Origin: Mytilisepta virgata | Lineage: Eukaryota; Mollusca; Bivalvia; Mytilida; Mytilidae | Direction: 5' to 3' | Length of the DNA stretch: 64,000 bases | Assembly: GCA_028015205.1 (NCBI GenBank) | Contig: CM051521.1 | Location: 121,032,614 to 121,096,613 of the forward strand | Part shown: piece after piece, positions 25,618 through 37,300 of the stretch | Position numbering within the stretch: position 1 is the first letter of the stretch | Layout of the letters: every line of letters begins with the position of its first letter | Translations under genes and position numbers: made by a program | Notes under the pieces: generated by a model | Told to the model about the DNA's origin: nothing | What the model saw: the letters and a program-made list of their open reading frames with translations, nothing else | Database searches by the model: none

Positions 25618-26160
25618 TTGTGCAGGGTGTCTTTGTAGTTTTAACTTTTCAACATAAAATCTAAATAATTGTTCTCGCGGACTATTTAAGACACGCCCGA
25701 GCCTTGTGCAGGGTGTCTTTGTAGTTTTAACTTTTCAACATAAAATCTAAATAATTGTTCTCGCGGACTATTTAAGACACGCCCGAGCCTTGTGCAGGGT
25801 GTCTTTGTAGTTTTAACTTTTCAACATAAAATCTAAATAATTGTTCTCGCGGACTATTTAAGACACGCCCGAGCCTTGTGCAGGGTGTCTTTGTAGTTTT
25901 AACTTTTCAACATAAAATCTAAATAATTGTTCTCGCGGACTATTTAAGACACGCCCGTGCCTTGTGCAGGGTGTCTTTGTAGTTTTAACTTTTCAACATA
26001 AAATCTAAATAATTGTTCTCGCGGACTATTTAAGACACGCCCGAGCCTTATGCAGGGTGTCTTTGTAGTTTTAACTTTTCAACACAAAAATCTAAATAAT
26101 TGTTCTCGCGGACTATTTAAGACACGCCCGTGCCTTGTGCAGGGTGTCTTTGTAGTTTTA
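25618..26160 (+). repeat. 86-bp minisatellite, six units plus a partial
   Basis: Units start with TTGTGCAGGGTGTCTTTG at 25618, 25704, 25790, 25876, 25962, 26048 (87 bp, one insertion) and a 26-bp partial unit at 26135. Units are nearly identical, so expansion is recent. Each junction contains AAGACAC...GTGTCTT, able to form a 7-bp stem. The array lies 100 bases downstream of the transposase stop, inside the transposon. Confidence 0.95.
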
Positions 26161-26311
26161 ATGACTAAAAGGTCTGTAGGTCCCTGTCATATAATAGTTA
26201 ATGAATTTCTCCAAATTATTGTAATTTAAAAAATGAGTTTTGTACAAAATATGATTAAGTACATTTAAAATGATTTTAAAACATATATTTTAAAGCCCAA
26301 AAATTTTTGCC

Positions 26312-26348
26312 CACCCCCACACGCTCATGGCCTTGACGTAGGCGTGGG
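26312..26348. repeat. G/C-rich hairpin inside the Mutator-like element
   Basis: CCCCCACACGC is followed by GCGTGGGGG after a 15-base spacer, in an otherwise AT-rich context. It lies between the minisatellite and the right subterminal repeats. It may mark transcript termination or a structural signal; no further support. Confidence 0.5.
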
Positions 26349-26615
26349 GGCTCCTATATGGTCCAACATGAGCATAAATGTAATAAAATATGATAAATCA
26401 TTATATATGAAAAGAAAAATGAACAAACATGCAATAAATTTATTGTTTTAATTCAGACCAATCAAAAATAAGAATTTAAAAATGTTAAATAAGACAGATC
26501 TCGAGTAAAGTACTGTACATAAAAAATTAAAACGAATAACCTCAAGCCAGGCAACAAAAGTTGAATGACAAAAAAAAATTAGTTTGCAAATGCCTTTTAT
26601 ATAATCATGGACAAA

Positions 26616-27111
26616 ACATGATAAAAACATGTGCAATATGCTTCAAAAACATTTTTATATAATGAAAGATATCATACAATGTCATAATTTGTTATAAAAA
26701 GGTGGCCTGTGGTACGCCTGTGGTAGACGCCCATTGTCTGTAGTTGGTAGCTTTGGACAAAACATGATAAAAAATGTAAAATATGCTTCTAAAACACTTT
26801 AATATAATAAAATATATCATATAATGTCATAATTTGTTATAAAAAGGTGGCCTGTGGTACGCCTGTGGTATGCTAATATAAGGCCTGTGGTATGCTAATA
26901 AGGCCTGTGGTAGACGCTAATTGTCAGTAGTTGGTAGCTTAGGACAAAACATGGTAAAAACCTGTAAAATATGCTTCAAAAACACTTTATTACAATAATA
27001 TATATCAAACAATGTCATAAAATGTTTTTAAAAGGTGGCCTGTGGTAGGCCTGTGGTGGCCTGTGGTAGCCTGTGGTAGCCTGTGGTGGCCTGTGGTAAA
27101 AAGACATACCG
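26616..27111 (+). repeat. Right end: triplicated subterminal unit with CCTGTGGTA arrays and inverted terminus
   Basis: Three units of about 135-190 bp each begin GGACAAAACATG(A/G)TAAAAA and contain ATGTCATAA, then AAAAGGTGGCCTGTGGTA. CCTGTGGTA or CCTGTGGTGG repeats are at 26703-26728, 26849-26912 and 27040-27100. The end reads GGTAAAAAGACATACCG, inverse of the left terminus. Confidence 0.8.
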
Positions 27112-27764
27112 CATACAGTGCTTTGATTACAAAAACCGGAAGTGTAGCTGTTCTTCCTGTTCTTAAATTAGAATTAACAGTCACAAGATCAAAATAAACG
27201 AAAATGAAAAAAATATGAACAGAAAGTAGGTAAATCAGTTGATATGTAATAATTTAGCTCAAAATACAGACACAGTAACCATCACTGTAATCATGGTACA
27301 CTGCTATAGCCTATGTTAATCTCATTTTGCAGCATAATACTTTTTAAAAATTTGGCTTTTCTAGAAATAGTCTGAGCCCCCCCCCTTCTCATGTAATGTG
27401 AAGTTGAAAAAATTTCCTAGGAACAAAATTTAAAGTTTGAAGAAGAAGCCTGGAATTTCGACTGTATGTCTAACCAAAATTATTTTGAAAGCCTAAAAGA
27501 TTCTGGGAAAACTCTCATCTTCCAAAAGATTTTGAGACCAGAAAATTGTCTGGATATCTTCCATAGGGGGGATACAGACTATTTCTTGAAAAGCCCAATA
27601 TCTCACCACCAAATCACTATGGGATTAGACTAATATGCTGTTGGCGTGGCCAATGATGCGAGCACAGCAATACTATATTCAGTCTGTGTATGTGTTTTTA
27701 TATATAAATCTAAGTGTACTGTTTTTATAGATCAAAAAGAGATTATAAGGATCTAACACCGGTG

Positions 27765-27862
27765 AAAGTGCAAGACGGAAAAATCTCAGACACCCAAGGG
27801 CCGAGTTGGAGACCAATGGAAATCTTTCCCGCGGGTTCTGAGATTTTTCCGTCTTGCACTTT
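27765..27862. repeat. 26-bp perfect inverted repeat with 46-base loop
   Basis: The left arm 27765-27790 begins AAAGTGCAAGACGGAAAAA. The right arm 27837-27862 is its exact inverse, and AACACC(G/C) flanks both. Likely a small foldback element; no coding role. Confidence 0.7.
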
Positions 27863-29954
27863 AACACCGCTGTTTTGATCCTTTTTCTCACTAATATTTA
27901 CTCAAGCAGGTGTGTCATACAGCGTATTACATGCGTAGGAAACAAACGGAGTTATCTCCTCATGAAAGTTGTGTATTGAATGTATTCTGAATAATTCAAG
28001 CCACCGATGAGTGAAACCTTTAAATATAAAACGATATGGACAATATGGAATAGGCAAGACTAATAAAAACTCAAACTATTTGTTAAATATCGCTCAAACA
28101 GTAAATAATCACGATTGTCAGAACCGCGAAAATTTTGCGATAAAACAAGCGTGAAATTCTTATCTCACCCCTTGAAAGACAAGGATATCTCACATGGGTA
28201 AAAATAGGTACTGGGCTGTCTCATTAGTGAGAAAAACAGTGTTAAAACTCCAGGAAGGTGGGGGTAACTGTCTGGAGTTTTGATGGGGTTGTGCGGAAAT
28301 GGCTTAAGAAAAAAAGTACCCGAGCAAATACTAGAAGACATATCAATAATATATCGGAAAAAATAATTTTGATGAAAATACCTACCGGGATAACAGCACA
28401 CCCAAATTATTACTGATGTTTATATAAAAATATCTGAGGAATTGAATAGCACTCAAAGTTTGTGTAAAATACAACCCAATTGGGGAAGAGAGAGGGGGAG
28501 GTTATAACCAGTCGAGTCATTTGTATTAACTCATAAGAGAAAATACATGTACAGGAACCTTAAATTGACTTTTTTTCAAATCAAAAAGAGAACATTGTCT
28601 TACTTTACATATGTGAGCTTGGTAGAAAACACTAATAGTTACTGTTCAAACATCTTCCATTTCAATAGCATAGCATACATCGCATTATTGCAATTGAACT
28701 TTAAATATATTCATTTGCAATTAATAACACTCATGTGGATCAATGCAATACAAAAATATTTTACAGATTTTATGTATTACATGTAGATCTATAAATTTGT
28801 ATATTTTGTGTTTTGAATTATGTTTAATTTAATTAAATAATTCATAAACATCCTGATATTTAGTAAAACATAGCTCAAACTCTTCTAAAAGTTTACAGCA
28901 ATTGTATACCAATGTATAAGCCTTCACTATGCAAAGGTTTATGAAAAGTATGCTTCTTTTAATAAATCATTGGACTAACTTCATCAGTGTTAAAGTTAAA
29001 ATTCTACATGGCTATGATATATGTGATAAAGGGTTTCTTGCATATAAATAATATAACTTATAAATTGTTTTAAAAATGTGTTTCATCTTTTTATCTATAA
29101 AACTTTCACTGAATCTAAAAGTATGGTTGTTATGTAATTAAGGGATCTATTGAAAATGTACCATTACCTCAGAAAATTCATTTCATGCAAAATGCTTATG
29201 TAAGCCTCAAATACTTTCAACTATTTCTTACTTATTTTTTCGTTATATAAATTTATATTAAAAATGTAATTAAATTATTTCATAATTTGTATAAAACAAA
29301 ACATTACATTTTGGGCAAAGGGGAATAACACATGTAAAATGTTAACAATTTTGACCCGCTTCAGATTGAAAAGGATTTGAGGTTTTCTAATTAGAATATC
29401 TTAGGAAATAATAATTGAGATTACTGCTCGTTCATATAAAATCTATTACCAGCTTGATATTTAGTTCATCAATTCCAATATTTTCAAAGTTATTAACGAT
29501 ATTGTCAGCAACAAGTTCAAAAAATTTTCTGCAGCAACCCCACTTCTTGAAATTAAAGAAGAACATTTATCTACAAAATTATAAGAGAACGAAGTACATA
29601 CATGTATATATTCAAGAATTCTTGCCTGAAATTTTATTTATAACAATACAAAACTGACCGAGTATTGACAGATAGATTACAATTTTTAAATATCGCAAAT
29701 ATTGTGCCCAGCATCACAGCTGTGTGCTAGGGGAGTTAAAAAGCCCCCAAAGGGAGCTATTATGGAAGAAGTGTCAATTTGGCTACTGTATTTAGAAGAT
29801 TTTTTTATTCAATCGGAAGTTGAAGTTGGAACTTCCGGTCTTGCGCAAAGACACGAATGTGGGTCCGTTTGCCCCAATGTATGTATTTTTGCCCCTGGAT
29901 CTGTTCAAAGCCTTTGTTAAGATAATTTGTTAAATAATTCTTCATGGGAAATAT

Positions 29955-30025
29955 GGATACACATTTCCTGATATACCCTTCTTAAAAAACTGAGGGAGCT
30001 CATCAGGTAACACCTGCCTCATATT
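29955..30025 (+). repeat. 75-bp dispersed repeat, copy 2
   Basis: It repeats 20565-20640: ACATTTCCTGATATACCC, TTCTTAAAAAA and GAGCTCATCAGGTAACACC. The surrounding sequence is not shared. Confidence 0.6.
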
Positions 30026-30682
30026 ATTGGCTTTTGTAAAGAATGTTATAAATTAGAAAAAGCTCAGATATCTGACCAGATTGATATTTTAAAATCCTTA
30101 AGCATCTAATGGATTTATTTGTATTTCATTTTAATTTTTCAAAATAAATTCACTGCCCATTTCAGGATTCCTTACTACCGTTTTGGGCAAACCAAACTTT
30201 TTCTCGCCTTTGTACATTTGTATGTAGCACAATATGACCATATTCACTTTAACAAATAAATTCACTTCGGATTGCATAATGGCTGCCCCCATTAAACAAA
30301 GACTAAATGCTACTATAGCACTCGCTATTATGTTTGCTGGACATTGAAGGCTACATCTACTGCAAAAACGGAAGCCTTTTGAGTGAGACTTGTGCATCAG
30401 CCAAATTTCTCAAACTTTCACACGAACAATTTAATATCACTCAAATTGTGTCCCGTTTTGGAATAATTATTAATACACTGAAGAGGAGGGGAGAGGGGTA
30501 AGTGAACATGAAATCGCATCATAATTTGCCACTGTGAAATATTGTGCAATAATTGTACATTTACTGCATGGTTGTGCTTGGATATAAGAAGATTTATTCA
30601 CACAAGAAATATGATACTTTTTGTAAATAAATCTTCATATTTACCCCAATTACCATACCATTATAAATGTTTTATTATACCA

Positions 30683-31140
30683 AATAATTACTTGGGGATG
30701 AACGGCAGTCACATGAAGTAGAACAGTAATGGAAATGATAATAATTACTTGGGCGTGTACTGCAGTCACATGAAGGATAACAGTAATGGAAAAGACAATA
30801 ATTACTTGGGCGTGTACTGCAGTCACATGAAGGAGAACAGTAATGGAAAAGACAATAATTACTTGTGGGTGTACTGCAGTCACATGAAGGAGAACAGTAA
30901 TGGAAAAGACAATAATTACTTGGGCGTGTACAGCAGTCACATGAAGGAGAACAGTAATGGAAAAGACAATAATTACTTGTGGGTGTACTGCAGTCAGATG
31001 AAGGAGAACAGAAATGGAAAAGAGAATAATTACTTGGGCGTGTACAGCAGTCAAATGAAGGAGAACAGTAATGGAAAGATAATAAGTACTTGGGTGTGTA
31101 CAGCAGTTGCATGAAGAACAGTAATGGAAAAAGCAATAAT
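30683..31140. repeat. 57-bp minisatellite (about eight units) open on both strands
   Basis: Units start AATAATTACTTGGG at 30683, 30740, 30797, 30854, 30911, 30968, 31025 and about 31080, period 57. Because 57 is a multiple of three, each unit gives a 19-residue repeat in several frames: plus-strand YCSHMKENSNGKDNNYLGV-like, minus-strand VHAQVIIVFSITVLLHVT-like. No exon signals or family support coding. It ends about 210 bases before the first LRRK coding exon. Confidence 0.9.
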
Positions 31141-31353
31141 TGAATATGCATTACTGGAACAAATGATAGATTCATACAATATTTCTAGAAAACGAGAAAA
31201 AAAATTTGGCAGAACGTAATCAAATGTAGGGTCGGAGTAAAAGTCATATATAATTTTTTCGGCCTTTAAGTACATCTTGTATCTATTATATTTTATAATT
31301 CATTGATGTAACTGCACTGTTCACAGTGATTTTTCATTTATTTTCAGTAATAG

Positions 31354-34300
31354 ATGTCTGACTTTACAGGGGAAGAACTTATACAAGCTTCACTTTACAA
31401 TCATCATGAGCTTCTTACGTGTCTTTTAGAAGGAGAATGCCGAAACTATTTGAACAAGACTGATCGATGTCATCGGACAGCTATATACACCAGTGTATCA
31501 AATAATAGCTACAAATGTTTGCAGATTCTGTTGGAGCATGGAGGTAATGTGTTGATTTGAAGTCTGTTTACTCAACAACAACAAAAAACAAACAAATAAA
31601 ACATAGAAAGAGAAAGAAATAAGAGTTAGATAAGAATTGCCATGATTTATAAACCTTATCATCTATCGTTAGTTTTGTAGGAATATTTCTCTTTTAAATG
31701 ATTACATATGTAATATTTAGTGAATTTAGCATGTTGTCTAATAAAGAGACTTTCATTTGCCAAAAATCATGAAGTAAACTAGCTCAAATTCCTACCACAT
31801 CCCAGTTTTTTTATATTTTACCCAATAGCTATTACTTAAATGTGAAGAGGAGTAATGTTACAGTTTATTTGTACACATACTTCATTCATTCCAAAAAAAA
31901 AGCTTGTTTTCATCATATTGTTCTTTGATTTTACTGTTTTCCTATTATACACATTATTTTATTTTTTCAAAAAGTCTCTGGTCAATGTTGATCATGGTAT
32001 TTGGTAACTCATCTAGGTGAGCTGTAGAGTTATTAATTTTAGCTGACATTCACCCAAATTCTTATTTTTAGCTCACCTGGCCATAGGCCATGTGAGCTAT
32101 TGCCATCACTTGGCGTCCGTCGTCGTCGTCGTCTGTAAACTTTTTCAAAGGTTAACTCGTCCTAAACTACTGGACCGACTTCAACCTAACTTTGCAGAAT
32201 TGTTCTTTAGGGCATCTGGAAAATTTCTTTCGTTTAAAATTTTTGAAATGTCGAAAAACATGGCTGTCGTTACTATAAATAGAACATAGGGGTAAATTGC
32301 TGTTTTTTGCTAATAACTCAAAAACCGTTACAGATATCGAAAATCTGACTTGGGGTAAAATTGATCAGCATGACAAGATCTACCTACCCTGAAATTTTGA
32401 AGGAAATTCCAAAACCCATTTAGGAGTTATTGCCCTTTTTTCACATTTTTGGCTTTTTTTTTATGTTATTATTTCAAAAATCTTCTTCTCTGAAACTACT
32501 ATTCAAAATCATATGAAACTTGGTAAGATTGTTGCTTAGGGTACCCTGCATAGAACTGGTGTGGGGATTTTTGATTCGTCGAAAAACATGGCCGCTGTTA
32601 CTAAAAATAGAACATAGGGGTAAATTGCTGTTTTTTGCTAATAACTCAAAAACCGTTACAGATATCGAAAATCTGACATGGGGTAAAATTGATCAGCATG
32701 ACAAGATCTACCTACCCTGAAATTTTGAAGGAAATTCCAAAACCCATTTAGGAGTTATTGTCCTTTTTTCGTCAAATTTTCATAATTTAACATTTTTCGT
32801 CATTTATCTCCAAAACTATTTGAGATAGAAGTGAAATGTAAATTTGAAAAATGTTTGCCATGTTGAGATCTACATACCCTGAAATTTTAAAGGAAATCCC
32901 AAAACCCATTTAGGAGTTATTGCCCTTTTTTGTCAAATTTTTAAAATTTTAACATTTTTGCATTTATCTCCAAAACTATTTGAGATAGAAGTGAAATGTA
33001 AATTGAAAAATGTTTGCCATGTTGAGATCTACCTACCCTGAAATTTTGAAGGGAATCCCAAATTCTATTTAGGAGTTATTGGTTTGTGTAATTTGAGGTC
33101 GGGTTCTGTTACATTTATTTAAGGTTCACCCTTATTCCTGGTCAATTTTGTCAACTTCCTGCCAGGACTACCACCATCAGGGAACATATTTTAACATTAA
33201 ACCTTATGAAAAATAAATCTTCAACAAATTTTCCCTGAACAATTGAACCAATTGCAATAAACTTGGTCAAATAGTTGATTAATTGTCCAATGAAAACCAG
33301 ACTCCAGGTGAGTGATACAGGCTCTGGTGAGCCTCTTGTTCAGGATTAATTCAACTGTGGGACTCAACATACAGTATTTTGAAATAGTGATCTTTGTACT
33401 CACTAAATTGAAATCCTACCAAAACCCTGATTACTGTAAATCCTACCAAAACCCTGATTACTGTAAATTCTTAAATTATTGTGATGTTTTTATTATTGCG
33501 AAATATGCAACAGGGTTGTAATCACAATAATTTAAACTCGGATTTGGGAATTTTTTATATGAATAAAGCATGATTTTTCTCAATATCACAAAAATTAGAA
33601 TCACATTTTGGTCTAAAATAACAAAATCACAATAATAAATTTACAGTAATAATTCAATATACATATACAAAAAATATTCACAGAAATGTCTTACCACTAC
33701 AGTATAAGCTTTATGTATGTAATTGAAGAGAAATCACATATTGTCACTGATAAGTATTTAAAAGATATATTAATTTTTCAGCTGATGCAAATATTCCTGC
33801 CAATGAAAAGTTTAATTGTATGGTTAGTTTATTTACTACCTTTAGGATTTATCTTTATCAGACAGAATTATTTTTTTGACTCGCCTGTGACAAAAGTCGT
33901 GAAAGGCAAGATATATAGGTACTACTTTCTGGCAGCGGCAGTGTAAACTTCTTTTAAACCTTTATAACTTTTACACATAATACCTACATCTGTACACTTA
34001 AGATCTTTGGTCCACAGATACATTATGATATAAAGTTTGCTGCAGTATACAATGTACAGTCAAACTTTGGTAGCTCAAACTTGGATCGCTCGAACACCAC
34101 CGATGGCTCGAATGTGTCTGAAAGTCCCATAAACTTTCCCTTTAATTTCATGTTGAAAAAACTCTGGTTTCTCGAACACCGATTTCGCGAAAAGTCGAAC
34201 AAAAATTTTGATCCCCAAAATTACAAATACTGTATTTTACCATTGAAAACTTGAACTCGATTATTAAATGGATAGTCTTGTTGCCTGATACATATAGGTA

Positions 34301-37300
34301 TGCATCTAATTGTCACAAGTTTGATAAAATAGATGAAGCTGACACGTAAATATTTACTATTCAATGTAATAAAGATGTCATGATAACTGTTGACTAGTGA
34401 TTAACCTGTTAAATTTTAAATAAGAAATATTTCGTGGTTATGATTAGCTATACCAACTCGTATACTGATGGTTCTGGCAATTTTTTCATACTTGGACAAA
34501 TTTCGATCACTCGAATATATTACAATGGTCCCTTGGAGTTCGAGCAATCAAAGTTCTACTGTACTTGTCTTGTGACCTTGATCTTGTTTTCATGGTTCAT
34601 TCACTTCATAATCATATGTAAAATCTGTATCCAAGTTTCTTGATTAAGTTCATTTATCAGCAAATGTAATACCTAGGCCAACCATATTTGGTCTATAGAT
34701 AATTCTTAGTGGTTGAATGCATGTCTGACACCTGTCTCCGGACTTTGACCTCAATTTCATACTTGAGTGACTTGTGTCACGTTTTCGTGATTTAGTCCAA
34801 TTCTCAGCAACTGTAATACCTAGGCCCTACATATTTGGTCAATAGATAGTTCTTGATGAGTACTTGCAAGTCTGACTTCTGCGTCTGGACCTTGACTTCA
34901 ATTTCATGGTTGATTGACTTGGGTTACATTTTTAAGTTTTAAGTACATTTCTCAGCAGCTGGAATACTTAAACCCTCCATATTTTGTTTATTGATGGTTC
35001 TTAGTGGGTAGACTACCTTAATGGCCTCGTGGTAGCATGCTCGCCTCGAATGCGGAAGGTTGCAGGTTCAATCCCCGGCCGGGTCAAACCAAAGACATTA
35101 AAATTGGTATTGCTGCTTCTCCATCAAGTATGTGGCATCTAGGAGTAAGAGCAAAGATCGACTGGTCAGCTCAAAGTAAGTATAATGTTTCCGGTTATGG
35201 TGATATGTCTTCCTGCGGACAGTCACCTCATGAGCTAGTCGAAGTGATAATTCGGTCCTAGTAAAATAACCTGGGTGGACTAATGTCCCTACGGAAATAG
35301 ATCAATGGTGTCAAAGTTTCCTAGTAAAAACATTCCAACTAATAGTAATTTAATTCAGTCTGAGGATCAATTTTACTAGGAAAAATTGTTGGAAAAAAAT
35401 AACTAGGAAATCTAGTCCATCTTAAGTATTATAGTAGTCTCAGGTATTATGAAAGAAATGAAAAAGCAAATACCTCTGAAATATGTTATATTGTAGAAAA
35501 TTAATATTAAGGAAAAATGGAATTTATTACAGATGAAGATAATATTCACTTTTAATTGAATAGATAGAAATTAACAAAAATTTACCAGGAAAATAGATCC
35601 ATCCAGAGATATATAATTAAATTATTGAATATTATTATTATATTGATTATTGATTTATATATTTTTCCTATTTTTATTGCCTTGAGTTCTGGCTAATGTT
35701 ATGTTGATAAACATCTTTTACATTCATTATGAAAAGTACTCACTACAAAAATCTTAATACTTTATTGTGAATATATTTCACTCCTGCCTTTAAAACTGAG
35801 TTGAAAAAAATCATCTATTGTCATCATATAGTATGTAGCAAGACGAATATGATGAAATTTCTTGATATTTACAAGACAAAAAAAACATTGTTTCAAAACC
35901 TGACGGTGAAAAACGGAATATATTAAAAAAAAAGTTTCAAATTTTTCCCTTATAATTGAATTTTATTCGACTTGATTATTCTAGGAAAAATGTTCTGGAC
36001 TAATAGTACTAACATGGGACTAATTTTACTAGTAAAATTTATCCATTGTCTTCTTTTCCTAGAAAAAAAATCTATCGGACTTATTTACCTAGGAAAAATA
36101 ATGTATTTTACATTTTTGAGTACATTTCACAGCAACTGTAATACTTAGTCCCACCATATTTGGTCTATTGATAGTTCTTGGTGGGTACATTCCAGTCTAA
36201 CACCTGTATCTTACCTTGAACAAATTTTGTGGTTGAGTGACTTTGATCCAAGTTATGATTAAGTTCATTTCTCAGCAACTGTAATACCTAGGCCCACCAT
36301 ATTTATTTGATAGATAGTTCTAAGTGGGTACTTAGTGGTCTGACACCAGTCACCCAATCTTGACCTGAATTTCATGCTTGAATTACTTGAATAAAATTTT
36401 CTCTATTAGGGTCAATTTCTCAACATTTATTATACCTAGACTCCTCATATTTGGTCTATAGATAGTTCTTAATGGATAAATGACCTTAACTTCAATTTCA
36501 TGCTCAAGTGACTTTCAATACATTTTGTGATTACCTAAGTGTATTTCTCAGCAACTGTACTAACTAGACCCACAGTATTTGGTTGATAGAAGTTCTTAGT
36601 GTGTATACACCAGTCTGACATCTGACACCTTACCTTTGACATCTATTTCACACTTGAGTGACTTGTTTCACATTTTTGCAATTAGTCAATTTCTCAGCAA
36701 CTGAAATACATAGACCAGTTCTTGGTGGGTATATGCCTATCTTAGACCTTGACCTGAATTTCACACAATGTTAAACAAGTATGTACACAACCATTTTTTG
36801 GTCTATAGATACTTTTTGGTGAGTACATGCCAGTCTGAGACCTGTCAGCTGACCTTGGACACAATTTTAGGCTTGAGTGACATGCATGAGATTTTTTTTA
36901 GAGACAAATGCCCCCAGACCATTACTATTTCTTTTAATGCATTTTCCTTTGAGTAACAATGTTGGGTATCAGATAATCTTTATGTGTCCATAAGCCTACT
37001 CAGGAACGACATTTAGCGTGTCAACTCTTGTTGTAAGATTTATTTCACTTTTATATACAACTTTATAATTATTTTACAGTTTAATTACATTTTGGAGATC
37101 CTGCTTTTTCAGTTACATATAACTTCCATCACAGCATGATTTAACTGTAGTGGTTGTATGTTTCTTTTTTTTAGTCGGGTGTGTTTTTATATACCTCTTT
37201 AATATTACAACTACATTTTGTGAAGTGTCCAATGATGAATATTGATGAATGTTCTAGATCATGGGGATTTTACAAATGGTTATATTGGTTGTAATATATT

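Larger units (their letters stand above)
21343..27111 (+). mobile_element. Mutator-like transposon (PHD-OTU-MULE), 5.77 kb, apparently complete
   Basis: Perfect 9-bp target duplications CATACAGTG flank the element (21334-21342 and 27112-27120). The ends are inverted: GGGAACGTCTTTTTACC on the left and, reading inward, CGGTATGTCTTTTTACC on the right, then arrays of ACCACAGG. A 9-bp duplication is the hallmark of the Mutator superfamily, and the encoded protein has the MULE transposase core. Internal parts: left subterminal array (21358-21582), two-exon transposase gene (21781-25514), 86-bp minisatellite (25618-26160), a G/C-rich hairpin (26312-26348) and a triplicated right subterminal region (about 26616-27111). 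Intact ends, duplication and ORF suggest a young, possibly autonomous copy. Confidence 0.92.
27121..30680 (+). other. Intergenic stretch upstream of LRRK, no gene recognised
   Basis: AT-rich with many short open frames lacking domains. It holds a 26-bp inverted repeat (27765-27862) and the second copy of a 75-bp dispersed repeat (29955-30020). A minus-strand 88-residue frame at 30131-30397 has several Cys residues but no family resemblance. A promoter and 5' UTR exon for LRRK probably lie somewhere here or in 31141-31347, but none could be fixed. Confidence 0.4.
33878..37030 (+). mobile_element. Helentron-like element, family B copy 1, with nested insertions
   Basis: The 5' end GACTCGCCTGTGACAAAAG, GTCGTGAAAGGCAAGA is a decayed form of the hairpin at 45056. 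The body has tandem units of about 120-150 bp with TTCTCAGCAACTGTAATACC and CCATATTTGGTCTATAGATA. It ends CAACTCTTG|TTG at 37030. It is interrupted by a pogo-type MITE (34057-34561), a SINE (35010-35250) and a CCTAG-rich segment (35251-36097). It starts only 55 bases after the 41-nt LRRK micro-exon. Confidence 0.6.

Noticed and set aside
25618..26160. CRISPR-like array
   Set aside because: Units are contiguous with no unique spacers, and the organism is eukaryotic; it is a minisatellite.
30131..30397. Minus-strand 88-residue Cys-containing frame
   Set aside because: No recognised motif and no neighbouring exons in phase; judged chance.
30650..31175. Repeat-protein genes of 121, 134 and 166 residues on both strands
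   Set aside because: Openness in several frames is explained by the 57-bp period. No start context, splice support or domain.
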